64,000 nucleotides of DNA. It comes from Hathewaya limosa (GTDB lineage Bacteria; Bacillota; Clostridia; Clostridiales; Clostridiaceae). Position 1 is the first letter of the stretch. Each line of letters begins with the position of its first letter. The position numbers were made by a program, and so were the translations under genes. Shown here in pieces: positions 7,965-17,630 of this stretch. The stretch lies in contig NZ_JAUSWN010000002.1 in the NCBI RefSeq assembly GCF_030815255.1, positions 1 through 64,000 on the forward strand. Direction: 5' to 3'. The notes under the pieces were generated by a model. It was not told where the DNA came from and made no database searches. It saw only the letters and a program-made list of their open reading frames with translations.

Positions 7965-9632
7965 TTAGAATAATCCTATAATAGATCCATCCTCTAAGAT
8001 ATCCATATTGTTAGCTGCTGGAACCTTAGGAAGACCTGGCATTGTCATAATATTACCTGTTAAAACAACGATAAATCCTGCACCACTAGATATTTTAACT
8101 TCTCTTATAGATATATTAAAATCTTTTGGTCTTGATAAAAGAGCAGGGTTATCTGACAATGAATTTTGAGTTTTTGCCATGCAAATTGGTAGTTTATCTA
8201 ATCCTAAAGATTCAATTTCCTTTATGTCCTTTAAAGCATTTTTATCAAAATCTACACCATCAGCTCCATATATTTCCTTGGCTATTATATTTATTTTTTC
8301 TTTAATGTTTAAATTAACTTCATATAATGGTTTAAAATTACATTGCTGTTTTTCAATAGTATCAACAACTTTTTCCGCAAGTTCTATACCACCATCTCCA
8401 CCTTTTGCCCAAACATCTGATAAAGCTATTTTTACACCTAGTTTATCGCAAAACTCTTTAATAAAATTAATTTCATTTTCTGTATCACTAATAAATTTAT
8501 TTATGGCAACTATTACTGGAACTCCAAACTTCTTAATATTTTCTATATGCTTTTCAAGATTTTGTATTCCCTTAGATAATGCTTCTATATTTTCTTCATT
8601 AAGTTGATCCTTCTTAATACCTCCATGATGTTTTAATGCCCTAACAGTAGCTACTAATACAACACAATTAGGTTTTAATTCACCATATCGGCATTTTATA
8701 TTAAAAAATTTCTCTGCTCCTAAATCCGCTCCAAATCCTGCTTCAGTTACAACATAATCTGAAAGTTTTAATCCCATTTTTGTAGCTATTAAACTATTAC
8801 AACCATGGGCAATATTAGCAAAAGGTCCTCCATGAATAATAGCAGGTGTATTTTCTAAGGTTTGAACTAAATTAGGTTTTATCGCATCTCTCATAAGTAA
8901 AGTCATAGCACCATTTACTTTTAATTCTTTACAATATACTGGTTCTCCATCTAAATTATACGCTACTAGAATATTACCCATTCTTTCTTTTAAATCCATA
9001 AGATCATTAGCTAAACATAGTATAGCCATAATCTCTGATGCAACAGTTATCATAAATTCATCTTCCCTAACAAATCCATTAGGTTTACCACCCAAACCAA
9101 CTACTACACTTCTTAAAGCCCTATCATTCATATCCATTACTCTTTTAAATTTGATTCTCCTACTATCTATTTTAAGAGAATTTCCTTGGTGAATATGATT
9201 ATCTATAGCTGCACTTAAGAGATTGTTAGCTGCTGTTATAGCATGCATATCTCCTGTAAAATGAAGATTTATGTCTTCCATTGGGACTACTTGGGCATAT
9301 CCGCCTCCTGCCGCTCCACCTTTAATTCCAAATACAGGTCCTAACGATGGTTCCCTTAATACAGCAACTGAATTCTTATGTAATTTATTAAGTGCTTGAC
9401 TTAATCCTATAGTTACAGTGGATTTTCCCTCACCAGCTGGAGTTGGATTAATAGCTGTAACTAAAACTAAATTTCCTTTTGCATTAGATTTTTTGCTTAA
9501 AACATCTAAATTTATTTTACATTTGTACTTCCCGTAAAAATCTATATTATCTTCTGTAAGTCCTAACTTGTTAGCTATAGTTGATATATGTTGCATTTTT
9601 GCTTCTTGCGCTATTTCAATATCGGTTTTCAT
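7965..9632 (-). CDS. fhs: Formate--tetrahydrofolate ligase
   Basis: ATP-dependent synthesis of 10-formyl-THF, used in one-carbon metabolism and purine degradation in clostridia. The 555 residues are normal for the bacterial enzyme. The ATP loop TPAGEGKSTVTIGLSQAL (about 64-81) is present, along with the folate-binding region and the C-terminal LTGNIMTMPGLPKVPAANNMD signature. The ATG follows AAGGGGGT. It is transcribed alone between two hairpins, within the ftsH-to-coaX part of the block, where B. subtilis has ftsH directly followed by coaX. Confidence 0.97.
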   Translation of the reverse strand: MKTDIEIAQEAKMQHISTIANKLGLTEDNIDFYGKYKCKINLDVLSKKSNAKGNLVLVTAINPTPAGEGKSTVTIGLSQALNKLHKNSVAVLREPSLGPVFGIKGGAAGGGYAQVVPMEDINLHFTGDMHAITAANNLLSAAIDNHIHQGNSLKIDSRRIKFKRVMDMNDRALRSVVVGLGGKPNGFVREDEFMITVASEIMAILCLANDLMDLKERMGNILVAYNLDGEPVYCKELKVNGAMTLLMRDAIKPNLVQTLENTPAIIHGGPFANIAHGCNSLIATKMGLKLSDYVVTEAGFGADLGAEKFFNIKCRYGELKPNCVVLVATVRALKHHGGIKKDQLNEENIEALSKGIQNLEKHIENIKKFGVPVIVAINKFISDTENEINFIKEFCDKLGVKIALSDVWAKGGDGGIELAEKVVDTIEKQQCNFKPLYEVNLNIKEKINIIAKEIYGADGVDFDKNALKDIKEIESLGLDKLPICMAKTQNSLSDNPALLSRPKDFNISIREVKISSGAGFIVVLTGNIMTMPGLPKVPAANNMDILEDGSIIGLF

Positions 9633-9660
9633 AAGAGTGACCCCCTTAAAATTTTATATA

Positions 9661-9695
9661 AAAAGGATAGTCCTTTAGAAAATGACTATCCTTTT
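9661..9695 (-). terminator. Terminator after ftsH
   Basis: AAAAGGATAGTC (9661-9672) pairs with GACTATCCTTTT (9684-9695), and the minus-strand exit is T-rich. It separates ftsH from fhs. Confidence 0.75.
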
Positions 9696-9714
9696 TTGTT
9701 TCATTTATTTTTTC

Positions 9715-11712
9715 TTACTTTTCTTGTTTTGGTTCGTCTTCAATTTGTTGATCTTCTATCTTTTTAGATTCATCAACACTCTTTATTTCTTCAACCTCAG
9801 TTTTTTCTAAAACTGTCTCTTCATTTGATAATGTTTCTACATTATCTTTAACTTCTTCTGTCTTAAGTTTTTCTTTTTTTTCTTCCTTCGGTGGTAATTG
9901 TTCACCTTTTATTAAAAGTTCAAACTCTTCGCCTGTAAGTCTTTCTCTTTCTAGAAGAGCTCCTGCTACAGCATGAAGTTTATCTATTTTTTCTGTTAAA
10001 ATTTTCTCAGCTCTATCATAAGCATTAAAACTTAATTGAGATACTTCTTTATCTATTCTAGATGCAACTTCTTCACTATAATTTCTTTCATGTCCTAAAT
10101 CTCTACCCAAGAATACCTCTCCATGAGTAGTTCCGTATGAAAGAGGTCCTAGTTCATTAGACATACCATATTCAGTAACCATTTTTCTAGCTATAGAACT
10201 CATTCTATCTATATCATTTTTAGCTCCTGTACTAATATCTCCAATTATAAGTTTTTCTGCAACTCTTCCACCAAGTAATCCTACCATTTCATCTAATAAT
10301 TTAGACTTAGATGTGTAACTTCTGTCTTCCTCTGGCAGATTCATAGTATATCCGCCTGCCATACCTCTTGGAATAATACTAATTTCATGAACAGGATCTG
10401 CATGTTTTAAGTATCTCATAACAACCGCATGACCAGCTTCATGGTATGCTGTAAGTCTTCTATCATCTTCGCTAATAACCCTGCTTTTCTTTTCTGGACC
10501 AGCGATTACTCTTGTAATAGCTTCTTCTAACTCATCCATACCTATAGCCTTTTTATTAGCTCTTACTGTTAACAAAGCTGATTCATTCATTAAATTTTCA
10601 AGATCTGCACCTGTAAATCCTGGTGTTCTCTTAGCAAGTACTTTTAAATCTATACAATCTTCAAGACGCTTATTTCTTGAATGAATTTTTAAAATTTCTT
10701 CTCTTCCTTTAACATCAGGAGCTCCGACTAAAATTTGTCTATCAAATCTACCTGGTCTTAATAAAGCTGGATCTAAAATGTCCGGTCTATTTGTAGCCGC
10801 AACCATTATAATTCCTTCGTTAGCAGAAAAACCATCCATTTCAACTAGAAGTTGGTTTAATGTTTGTTCTCTTTCATCATGTCCTCCACCAACACCTGCT
10901 CCTCTTTGTCTTCCTACTGCATCAATCTCATCTATAAAGACTATACATGGTGCATTTTTCTTTGCTTGCTCAAATAGGTCTCTTACCCTTGAAGCTCCAA
11001 CACCCACAAACATCTCTACGAAATCAGATCCTGATATACTAAAGAATGGTACTCCTGCTTCACCTGCTACTGCTTTTGCAAGTAAAGTTTTACCTGTTCC
11101 TGGAGGTCCTACAAGTAGAATTCCTTTTGGTATTCTTGCTCCCATTTCAATGTATTTCTTAGGTTGTTTAAGAAAATCAACTACTTCTGCTAATTCATCT
11201 TTTTCTTCCTCTGCGCCTGCAACATCTTTAAATCCTATTTTCTTTTTATCCGGTGTGGCCATTCTTGCTTTACTCTTTCCAAAATTCATAACTCCACGGC
11301 CACCGCCACCGCCTTGTGATTGCTGCATAAACATAAAGAAAAAGAAAACAAGCATTAATATGAACAATAGTGTTGGTAAATATTGAACCCATGCTGGGAA
11401 ACTTTCAGGTTTTAAATATTGTAAATTAACACCTTCTAATTTACCTTTATCTATAATTTCATCTAGTAATCTAGTTGATATTACTACTTCATATTTACTT
11501 TTGTTATCACTTTTAAGTTGACCAGAGATTATAGCCAAACTTCCTTCTTGTTGTATATTGGCAGTTTTTATTTTATTTTCATCTAATACTTTAACAAATT
11601 GATCATATCTCATAGTTCCACTAGACTTCGTGGAGTCAAGCACTAGCATACCTGCCACCATAGCCAATACAAAAACAATTATCCAGACCGTTGCACTTGA
11701 TAATTTTTTCAT
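9715..11712 (-). CDS. ftsH: ATP-dependent membrane zinc metalloprotease FtsH
   Basis: Membrane-anchored AAA+ protease for quality control and regulated proteolysis. There are two N-terminal membrane segments (about 8-25 and 111-130) flanking an extracytoplasmic domain. Walker A is GPPGTGKT (202-209), Walker B is IVFIDEID (257-264), the second region of homology is ATNRPDILDPALLRPGRFD, and the zinc site is HEAGH (424-428). The last 60 or so residues are a highly charged Glu/Lys tail, probably disordered. The ATG follows AGGGGGG. It lies downstream of hpt and tilS, as in B. subtilis, but a large hairpin and its own candidate promoter suggest it is also expressed separately. Confidence 0.97.
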   Translation of the reverse strand: MKKLSSATVWIIVFVLAMVAGMLVLDSTKSSGTMRYDQFVKVLDENKIKTANIQQEGSLAIISGQLKSDNKSKYEVVISTRLLDEIIDKGKLEGVNLQYLKPESFPAWVQYLPTLLFILMLVFFFFMFMQQSQGGGGGRGVMNFGKSKARMATPDKKKIGFKDVAGAEEEKDELAEVVDFLKQPKKYIEMGARIPKGILLVGPPGTGKTLLAKAVAGEAGVPFFSISGSDFVEMFVGVGASRVRDLFEQAKKNAPCIVFIDEIDAVGRQRGAGVGGGHDEREQTLNQLLVEMDGFSANEGIIMVAATNRPDILDPALLRPGRFDRQILVGAPDVKGREEILKIHSRNKRLEDCIDLKVLAKRTPGFTGADLENLMNESALLTVRANKKAIGMDELEEAITRVIAGPEKKSRVISEDDRRLTAYHEAGHAVVMRYLKHADPVHEISIIPRGMAGGYTMNLPEEDRSYTSKSKLLDEMVGLLGGRVAEKLIIGDISTGAKNDIDRMSSIARKMVTEYGMSNELGPLSYGTTHGEVFLGRDLGHERNYSEEVASRIDKEVSQLSFNAYDRAEKILTEKIDKLHAVAGALLERERLTGEEFELLIKGEQLPPKEEKKEKLKTEEVKDNVETLSNEETVLEKTEVEEIKSVDESKKIEDQQIEDEPKQEK

Positions 11713-11748
11713 TAAAACAGGCCCCCCTCTCTATTTAGTTACTATAAA

Positions 11749-11777
11749 ATTTTATCATATGAAATTTTTATTTACAA
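11749..11777 (-). promoter_or_regulatory. Putative sigma-A promoter of ftsH
   Basis: A minus-strand TTGTAA (11772-11777), a 17-base spacer and TAAAAT (11749-11754), about 35 bases before the ftsH ATG. The match is moderate. Confidence 0.4.
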
Positions 11778-11820
11778 TAACATTAATATTAATTATTTAT
11801 TAATGCTTTGCTAAAACTTC

Positions 11821-11890
11821 AAAGTCGTATATATTTTAACTTATTTTCTCAATAATAATTCATTGAAAAATATTCTATATATACGACTTT
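11821..11890. repeat. Long inverted repeat between hpt and ftsH
   Basis: AAAGTCGTATATA (11821-11833) is the exact complement of TATATACGACTTT (11878-11890). The 44-base loop holds a second, imperfect hairpin (TTTTCAAT with ATTGAGAAAA on the minus strand). There is no U-tract, so it is not a typical terminator. Its role is unknown. Confidence 0.6.
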
Positions 11891-11983
11891 CTTAGCTTTA
11901 ACATTAATAAACTATGTATTACTTTAATTATACTACATTATTTAGTTTTTAATCCTTTTTATTTAAATTTGATATAAACTTTT

Positions 11984-12523
11984 TTATTTCGTGTAGACTC
12001 TTTCTTTTAAAATTCCTATAAAAGGTAGATTTCTATACATTTCAGCATAGTCTAATCCATAACCCACTAAAAAGTAGTCCGGTACATCATATCCTAAATA
12101 CCTAACATCTAATTCTACTTTTCTTCTATCAGGCTTATTTAAAAGACAAGCTATCTCTACACTTTCTGGATTTCTAGATTTTAAATATTTCATTAAGTAC
12201 TTTAAAGTAGTACCTGAATCTATTATATCTTCTATAACCAATACATTTTTACCTTCTATTTCATAATCCAAATCCTTCAAAATCCTAACGATCCCAGATG
12301 ATGTACTAGACATACCATAACTTGATACGGCCATAAAATCCATTTGACAAGGGATAGTGATTTCTTTTAATAAATCTGACATAAACATTACAGATCCTTT
12401 TAAAATACCTACTAAAAGCAACTCCTTGCCTTTATAATCTCTACTTATTTGCTCACCTAGTTCCTTAATTCTCCCTCTTAACTGTTCTTCTGAATAAAGA
12501 ATTTCTTGAATATCTTGTAACAT
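11984..12523 (-). CDS. hpt: Hypoxanthine phosphoribosyltransferase
   Basis: Purine salvage: converts hypoxanthine or guanine with PRPP to IMP or GMP. The 179 residues contain the PRPP-binding loop VLVIEDIIDSGTTL (about 94-107), and the C terminus carries VPDYFLVGYGLDYAEMYRNLPFIG. Its ATG abuts the tilS stop, and AGGGGAAAAAG lies inside the end of tilS, so the two genes are translationally coupled. tilS-hpt-ftsH is a widespread Firmicutes order. Confidence 0.96.
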   Translation of the reverse strand: MLQDIQEILYSEEQLRGRIKELGEQISRDYKGKELLLVGILKGSVMFMSDLLKEITIPCQMDFMAVSSYGMSSTSSGIVRILKDLDYEIEGKNVLVIEDIIDSGTTLKYLMKYLKSRNPESVEIACLLNKPDRRKVELDVRYLGYDVPDYFLVGYGLDYAEMYRNLPFIGILKERVYTK

Positions 12524-13930
12524 CTAACTTTTTCCCCTCTCTATCTTTATTTTTAGCACTTGTTTTGTCTTATCCGTTACTTTATATTTTTCACTTACTC
12601 TATAGCCTACTATCCATGCTATATCTTCTCCAAAACAAACTAAAGGAACTTCATTTCTTTTTTCTCTTGGTACTTTCATATCTACAAACATCTTTTTAAG
12701 ACTTTTATTTCCCTTCATCCCTAATGGATTAAACATATCTCCTTCTTGTCTGTATCTAAGTTTTTTATCTCCATTAATATTGTCATAATTAAAAAATTTA
12801 GTGTATGTACTACTTTCTGTTAAGTTTACTTCTTCTTTCGGAATTATTTCCAGAGAAATTTTAATATCTGAGATACAAACAACATTACCATCTCTTAAAA
12901 ATATTTCTTTCTGTTTGCAGTTAGAATTATTACCAAAACTATTTTCAAAATCTTCTTTTGAATAAAGATAGACATCTCCATAATTATTGTACGCCACCAC
13001 ATCATTCGGAAGTATTGTTCGTGTTCCTGTACTGTTACGTCCAATTTCTATAACACTACTAATATGGTTTTTTTCAAAGTTATACATATTACCTTTAAGC
13101 TTATATAAAGCATTTCTAATAACTCGCGCTAATAGATTTTCGTTTTCATTATGGAATGCCTCCTTTCTTATTATAACCCTATTTTGTTCTTTATAACAAT
13201 ATTTTTCGTAACATTCTTTAGAAATTTCTTTTAAAAGTTCGTTTTCTCCTTGCATTATTTCCCCAAGTCTATTTAAAGCTGCCACCACATCTTTATTAAA
13301 ATTCTCTTCCATATAAGGTATTATCTCTAACCTTACCTTATTACGACTATATATACACTCTAAATTTGTTTTATCTATTCTAGGTTTTAAGCCTATATTT
13401 TCACAATATGATTCAATTTCTTTTCTTGTTCTTCCTAAGATAGGTCTAATATAAATTTCATCTCTTACAGGTCTAATTCCACAAAGTCCTTCTACCCCAG
13501 TACCTCTCATAATCCTCATTAACAAAGTTTCTGCTTGATCATTAGCATTATGAGCTAAGGCAATCTTTTGTATATTATATTTTTTCCTTAGCTCATTAAA
13601 ATAGTTATATCTCACTTCTCTTCCTGCCATTTCACAAGAAAGGCCTTTTTCCTCTCCATATTTTTCTACATTAAATTTTTGAGTAAATACTTTTATACCA
13701 AGTCCATTACATAAATCCTTTACATATTGTTCATCATCATCTGCATCCTTGCCTCTCAAACAATGATTAACATGAGCTGCATACAATTCTATATTCAATG
13801 TTTTTCTTAAACTATATAAAACATGTAATAGGCATACAGAATCAGGCCCCCCCGACAATGCTACTAAAATTTTATCTCCCTTTTGTATCATATTATACTT
13901 TTCAATATAATTTAAAACTTTATCTATCAT
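12524..13930 (-). CDS. tilS: tRNA(Ile)-lysidine synthase
   Basis: Converts C34 of tRNA-Ile(CAU) to lysidine, so that AUA is read as isoleucine. This is essential here because AUA codons are abundant. The PP-loop ATP site SGGPDSVCLLH lies near residue 25, followed by the N-type ATPase core (HVNHCLRGKDADDDE, LAHNANDQAETLLMRIMRGTG) and a C-terminal TilS domain (LRYRQEGDMFNPLGM). I start at the ATG at 13930; the TTG at 13942 would sit directly on the AGGAG ribosome site. It is co-transcribed with hpt. Confidence 0.95.
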   Translation of the reverse strand: MIDKVLNYIEKYNMIQKGDKILVALSGGPDSVCLLHVLYSLRKTLNIELYAAHVNHCLRGKDADDDEQYVKDLCNGLGIKVFTQKFNVEKYGEEKGLSCEMAGREVRYNYFNELRKKYNIQKIALAHNANDQAETLLMRIMRGTGVEGLCGIRPVRDEIYIRPILGRTRKEIESYCENIGLKPRIDKTNLECIYSRNKVRLEIIPYMEENFNKDVVAALNRLGEIMQGENELLKEISKECYEKYCYKEQNRVIIRKEAFHNENENLLARVIRNALYKLKGNMYNFEKNHISSVIEIGRNSTGTRTILPNDVVAYNNYGDVYLYSKEDFENSFGNNSNCKQKEIFLRDGNVVCISDIKISLEIIPKEEVNLTESSTYTKFFNYDNINGDKKLRYRQEGDMFNPLGMKGNKSLKKMFVDMKVPREKRNEVPLVCFGEDIAWIVGYRVSEKYKVTDKTKQVLKIKIERGKS

Positions 13931-14054
13931 TAGTAACCACAACTCCTAGCATCTTTATTATTTTATTAATTAAAGTTAATTATATTTTTTAATATATATT
14001 AGTGCAATACCAATTAATTAAATTTATGTTAATGAACTTAAGGTATAAATAATA

Positions 14055-16442
14055 TTAATAAACCCCATAAACCTTACATGCTAATACTGTCATATCATCT
14101 TTAACTTTATATTCTCTAAGTTTTAATGCCTTATTCAATACTTCACATGCAATTTCTTTCGGTTCATTGCTTTTAATACTCTTTAAACACTCCTTAATAA
14201 ATTTTTCATTTAAGATAGAATCATCATTATAATCTAAAACTCCATCACTAACCATGACTATAATATCTCCATTATCAACCTTTCTCTCCTCTATTTCTAT
14301 ATCAGCAGTATCCAAGACTCCTATTGGTAAACTTTTAGACTTTATTACTTCTACATCATTAGCTTTTTTCAAAAAGCTATCTACTGCTCCAACCTTCATG
14401 AATTCCACCCTACCTGTATATAAATCTATATTACATAAATCTAAAGTAGAAAACTTCTCTGTTTCAGAAAATTTCATACTCATTATAGAATTTATAGCAT
14501 TAATAGCCGTTATCTTACTAAAACCATTTTTGCAAAACTCATTTATAAGCTGTACAGATGCTTTACTTTCCCTACTAGCTTGAGGTCCTGAGCCCATACC
14601 ATCACTAATAATAGCCGTATATGTTCCATCATCTAATTTATTCGCACTATAACTATCACCACTACATTTTTCTCCATCTTTACATTTAATCGCTACATAA
14701 GAACTTACTTGAAATTTGGGTATTCTTTCATAAGTAACATTACATGTACCATTCGCTTTGTCTATAAGACATGAATCTCCACAAACATACATAGGATATC
14801 CTGTTGCTTGATTTACATATGCTAAAGCATCCTTACTACAATATTTTTTACCCCCACACGAATTTAATATAAGTTTTACAATATCTCTTTTTCTTTCATC
14901 TTTAATACACAAAATATCTTTGTATTTAACTCTATTTTTATCTAAAATTCTCTTTAACTTATTTTCTAATTCTATATTTATATATATATTATCTTGTATC
15001 TCACCTCCTATATTTTTAACGGTTTCACCCATATTTTTTATCTGTTTTGAAAGTAGCTCCCTTCCCTCACATAAACTACTTCTTTTCATCTCATTAATAA
15101 TATATTTATTCACTATATCCTCTGTATTTTTCATTAAGGCAGTTCTATTAACGCATTTTCTTTCTATTTCATAAGGAACCTGAAAATTATTCTCCTGATA
15201 ATTTTGTATAAGCTCCATAAATGCAGAATAGGTATAATGCATTTCTTGTTTCCAACAAATACTTTTCATATTACAATTGCAACATACTCTATCCGCCAAA
15301 TTTTCAACCAGAGCCGAACTTTTCCCTTTCATCTCAAGTTTCTCATTATCCACTAAAGAATCTAAGGTGTATGATATATTAAATAATAGATTAGAAAATT
15401 TATTTAACCTTTCATCATAAAGCCCCCTTATTTTATGCATATACCCATCATTTAAGTCTTCCTTTTTTTCCTGAACATTAAATTCTAAACAAATTCTATT
15501 ATAAATTTTTTTAGGAGTTATCATAAATAACGCCATAGAAGCTAAAAGTTCAAATCCCAAAAAGCTAGAATCAACTCCTAAATAAATTTGCATTATAAAA
15601 AATGTAATAGCATACGCAATACCCGAAAAATATTTTCCTGTATCTCTAAAAACTCCTGCAATTAAACCACATACTCCAAAAACAGCTATATATACTGGCA
15701 TAGATAAAGATGTCATTCCAACTATAGACCCTAAAACAACCCCAACTCCCCCACCGACAGAACTTCCACAAGTAAATCCAACTACACATACAAAATAAAG
15801 TCCCAATATATTCATCAATGATATTGATTTAAAACTGACTCCCCACGTTCCTGCCAAAATTAACGATATTACTATTCCCATGCTAATAGTTTCTTCATTG
15901 TCAAATAATTTTTTATTATCTATACTTTTAAAACATAAAATACCTTTGTTCATAATATAATATAATGGAATAATGCATAACCCTTCCATAACAGCGTAAA
16001 AAACACTAAGAGAAAGATTCATTTTACTAAATATTATTTTAGTAGCTATAAATTCAATAAAAATCATAAAAAACATAGCTATAACTTTTTTCTTTCTTGA
16101 TTCCTTATTTATAAAATAGTTTAAAATTAATAAACCACCAATACAAATTAGATAATTTCCAACACTTTGAATTTTAGGCATTAATGAAAAATAACCTAGC
16201 ATACTTCCTATAGAAGCCACTAAAAACATCTGTTTATTAATATATAATGAAAATACCATCAACATAGCAATCCCAAATGGGGCCATACCATTTATAAGTT
16301 TAACTCTACTAATTAGCAGACAAACCAAACTATATAACATTGCCTGTTTTATGAAACCTATATTTATCTTACTATTTTCCCTTTCTTCCTCCTTTTCTTT
16401 TTTAACCCTTTTATAAGGTAAAACTTGTATACCATATTGCAT
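14055..16442 (-). CDS. spoIIE: Stage II sporulation protein E, membrane PP2C phosphatase
   Basis: Dephosphorylates SpoIIAA to release sigma-F in the forespore and acts at the polar septum. The N-terminal part (about 30-310) is a dense run of roughly ten hydrophobic segments. A central cytoplasmic region of about 250 residues contains several cysteine motifs (RVCCNCNMKSICWKQ). The C-terminal PP2C phosphatase has AIISDGMGSGPQASRES and VMVSDGVLDYNDDS, which carry the metal-binding aspartates. The 795 residues compare with about 830 in B. subtilis. The ribosome site is AAAGGGTGGTGG. It sits between the tRNA cluster and tilS, as in Bacillus. Confidence 0.95.
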   Translation of the reverse strand: MQYGIQVLPYKRVKKEKEEERENSKINIGFIKQAMLYSLVCLLISRVKLINGMAPFGIAMLMVFSLYINKQMFLVASIGSMLGYFSLMPKIQSVGNYLICIGGLLILNYFINKESRKKKVIAMFFMIFIEFIATKIIFSKMNLSLSVFYAVMEGLCIIPLYYIMNKGILCFKSIDNKKLFDNEETISMGIVISLILAGTWGVSFKSISLMNILGLYFVCVVGFTCGSSVGGGVGVVLGSIVGMTSLSMPVYIAVFGVCGLIAGVFRDTGKYFSGIAYAITFFIMQIYLGVDSSFLGFELLASMALFMITPKKIYNRICLEFNVQEKKEDLNDGYMHKIRGLYDERLNKFSNLLFNISYTLDSLVDNEKLEMKGKSSALVENLADRVCCNCNMKSICWKQEMHYTYSAFMELIQNYQENNFQVPYEIERKCVNRTALMKNTEDIVNKYIINEMKRSSLCEGRELLSKQIKNMGETVKNIGGEIQDNIYINIELENKLKRILDKNRVKYKDILCIKDERKRDIVKLILNSCGGKKYCSKDALAYVNQATGYPMYVCGDSCLIDKANGTCNVTYERIPKFQVSSYVAIKCKDGEKCSGDSYSANKLDDGTYTAIISDGMGSGPQASRESKASVQLINEFCKNGFSKITAINAINSIMSMKFSETEKFSTLDLCNIDLYTGRVEFMKVGAVDSFLKKANDVEVIKSKSLPIGVLDTADIEIEERKVDNGDIIVMVSDGVLDYNDDSILNEKFIKECLKSIKSNEPKEIACEVLNKALKLREYKVKDDMTVLACKVYGVY

Positions 16443-16703
16443 AATTAATCCACCACCCTTTATAAAATTACGAAATCATTATACCAGTTTGAACTGGAAA
16501 TAATTGTCATAAGGTGGAATTATATTTTATTTTTTATAAGACATTTTAAGAGTATATTTGTATTTTTTTACCATATTGTATGAAATTCTATTTTAGATTT
16601 GAAATTTTAACTTTTAAAATGATAATAACTGAGTAAAACTTAAAGAATTTAACAGATTATTTGTAGATTTTATTAAGACTAGAATATATAAAAACATAAA
16701 AAA
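16443..16703. other. Intergenic region upstream of spoIIE
   Basis: About 260 bases of AT-rich sequence between the tRNA terminator and spoIIE. It should hold the spoIIE promoter. I looked for a Spo0A box and for sigma-A or sigma-H elements and found none convincing. Confidence 0.5.
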
Positions 16704-16727
16704 AACTGTTGAATTTATTCAACAGTT
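16704..16727 (-). terminator. Terminator of the tRNA cluster
   Basis: AACTGTTGAAT (16704-16714) pairs with ATTCAACAGTT (16717-16727), followed on the minus strand by a run of eight T. This is a textbook intrinsic terminator just after the last tRNA. Confidence 0.9.
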
Positions 16728-16737
16728 ACACTCTATT

Positions 16738-16814
16738 TGGTAGCGGAAATAGGATTTGAACCTACGACACTTCGGGTATGAACCGAATGCTCTAGCCAAC
16801 TGAGCTATTCCGCC
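16738..16814 (-). tRNA. tRNA-Met (CAT), elongator, copy 1
   Basis: 77 bases including encoded CCA. The anticodon stem is TTCGG/CCGAA with loop TTCATAC. The acceptor stem is fully paired (a G-T at the end) with discriminator A. It lacks the GGG/CCC anticodon stem of the initiator. It is the last gene of the seven-tRNA transcript. Confidence 0.95.
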
Positions 16815-16818
16815 ATGT

Positions 16819-16894
<76 letters not shown>

Positions 16895-16899
16895 GCATT

Positions 16900-16988
16900 T
16901 GGTGCTGAAGACCGGAATCGAACCGGTACGGTGTGTTAGCACCGCAGGATTTTAAGTCCTGTGCGTCTGCCAGTTCCGCCACTCCAGC
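16900..16988 (-). tRNA. tRNA-Leu (TAA), copy 1
   Basis: 89 bases with CCA and a long variable arm. The anticodon loop CTTAAAA lies between AGGA and TCCT. The acceptor is GCTGGAG/CTTCAGC. Confidence 0.95.
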
Positions 16989-17016
16989 TTAAATTATTAA
17001 CATGTAAAGATTAAAA

Positions 17017-17093
17017 TGGTAGCGGAAATAGGATTTGAACCTACGACACTTCGGGTATGAACCGAATGCTCTAGCCAACTGAGCTATTCCGCC
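17017..17093 (-). tRNA. tRNA-Met (CAT), elongator, copy 2
   Basis: Identical in sequence to the copy at 16738-16814. Part of the second Leu-fMet-Met unit. Confidence 0.95.
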
Positions 17094-17096
17094 ATG

Positions 17097-17172
<76 letters not shown>

Positions 17173-17176
17173 ACAT

Positions 17177-17265
17177 TGGTGCTGAAGACCGGAATCGAAC
17201 CGGTACGGTGTGTTAGCACCGCAGGATTTTAAGTCCTGTGCGTCTGCCAGTTCCGCCACTCCAGC
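17177..17265 (-). tRNA. tRNA-Leu (TAA), copy 2
   Basis: Same sequence as the other two Leu(TAA) copies. It is the first gene after the internal promoter at 17294-17322. Confidence 0.95.
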
Positions 17266-17293
17266 ATTTACATGCTTTCATTTTATGAAATTG

Positions 17294-17322
17294 ATTATAT
17301 ATCTTATTTAAAAACCTGTCAA
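17294..17322 (-). promoter_or_regulatory. Consensus sigma-A promoter inside the tRNA cluster
   Basis: A minus-strand TTGACA (17317-17322), a 17-base spacer and TATAAT (17294-17299), a perfect match in both hexamers. It drives the six tRNAs downstream. Confidence 0.85.
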
Positions 17323-17336
17323 CAAGTTTTTAAATT

Positions 17337-17425
17337 TGGTGCTGAAGACCGGAATCGAACCGGTACGGTGTGTTAGCACCGCAGGATTTTAAGTCCTGTG
17401 CGTCTGCCAGTTCCGCCACTCCAGC
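17337..17425 (-). tRNA. tRNA-Leu (TAA), copy 3
   Basis: The third identical Leu(TAA) gene, first in the cluster and separated from the others by an internal promoter. Confidence 0.95.
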
Positions 17426-17463
17426 ACATTTTGTTTCGCTGTTTTTCATCAGCGACAAGTGTT

Positions 17464-17492
17464 ATTATATATTAATATGGTACACATGTCAA
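17464..17492 (-). promoter_or_regulatory. Consensus sigma-A promoter of the tRNA cluster
   Basis: A minus-strand TTGACA (17487-17492), a 17-base spacer and TATAAT (17464-17469), again a perfect match, about 35-40 bases before tRNA-Leu copy 3. Confidence 0.85.
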
Positions 17493-17535
17493 CACATTTA
17501 CACAAAAAAATTTATTTTTTTTAAAAAGGTAATAG

Positions 17536-17574
17536 AAAAGCTAGGGTTATTAACGTTTTCATACCCTAGCTTTT
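17536..17574 (-). terminator. Terminator after yabR
   Basis: AAAAGCTAGGGT (17536-17547) pairs with ACCCTAGCTTTT (17563-17574). T-rich tracts on both sides make it potentially bidirectional. It ends the spoVT-to-yabR block before the tRNA promoter. Confidence 0.75.
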
Positions 17575-17630
17575 TTACATTTCCAAAGCATATTCTTTAA
17601 AAATGTGCCTTCTTTATTTTAAACTAATAA

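Noticed and set aside
10778..11386. A 202-codon plus-strand ORF opposite ftsH
   Set aside because: It is the mirror of a strongly conserved coding region, has no ribosome site and no recognisable domain. Other long opposite-strand ORFs (for example 8179-8607, 14254-14583, 44341-44871 and 49157-49534) were rejected for the same reason.
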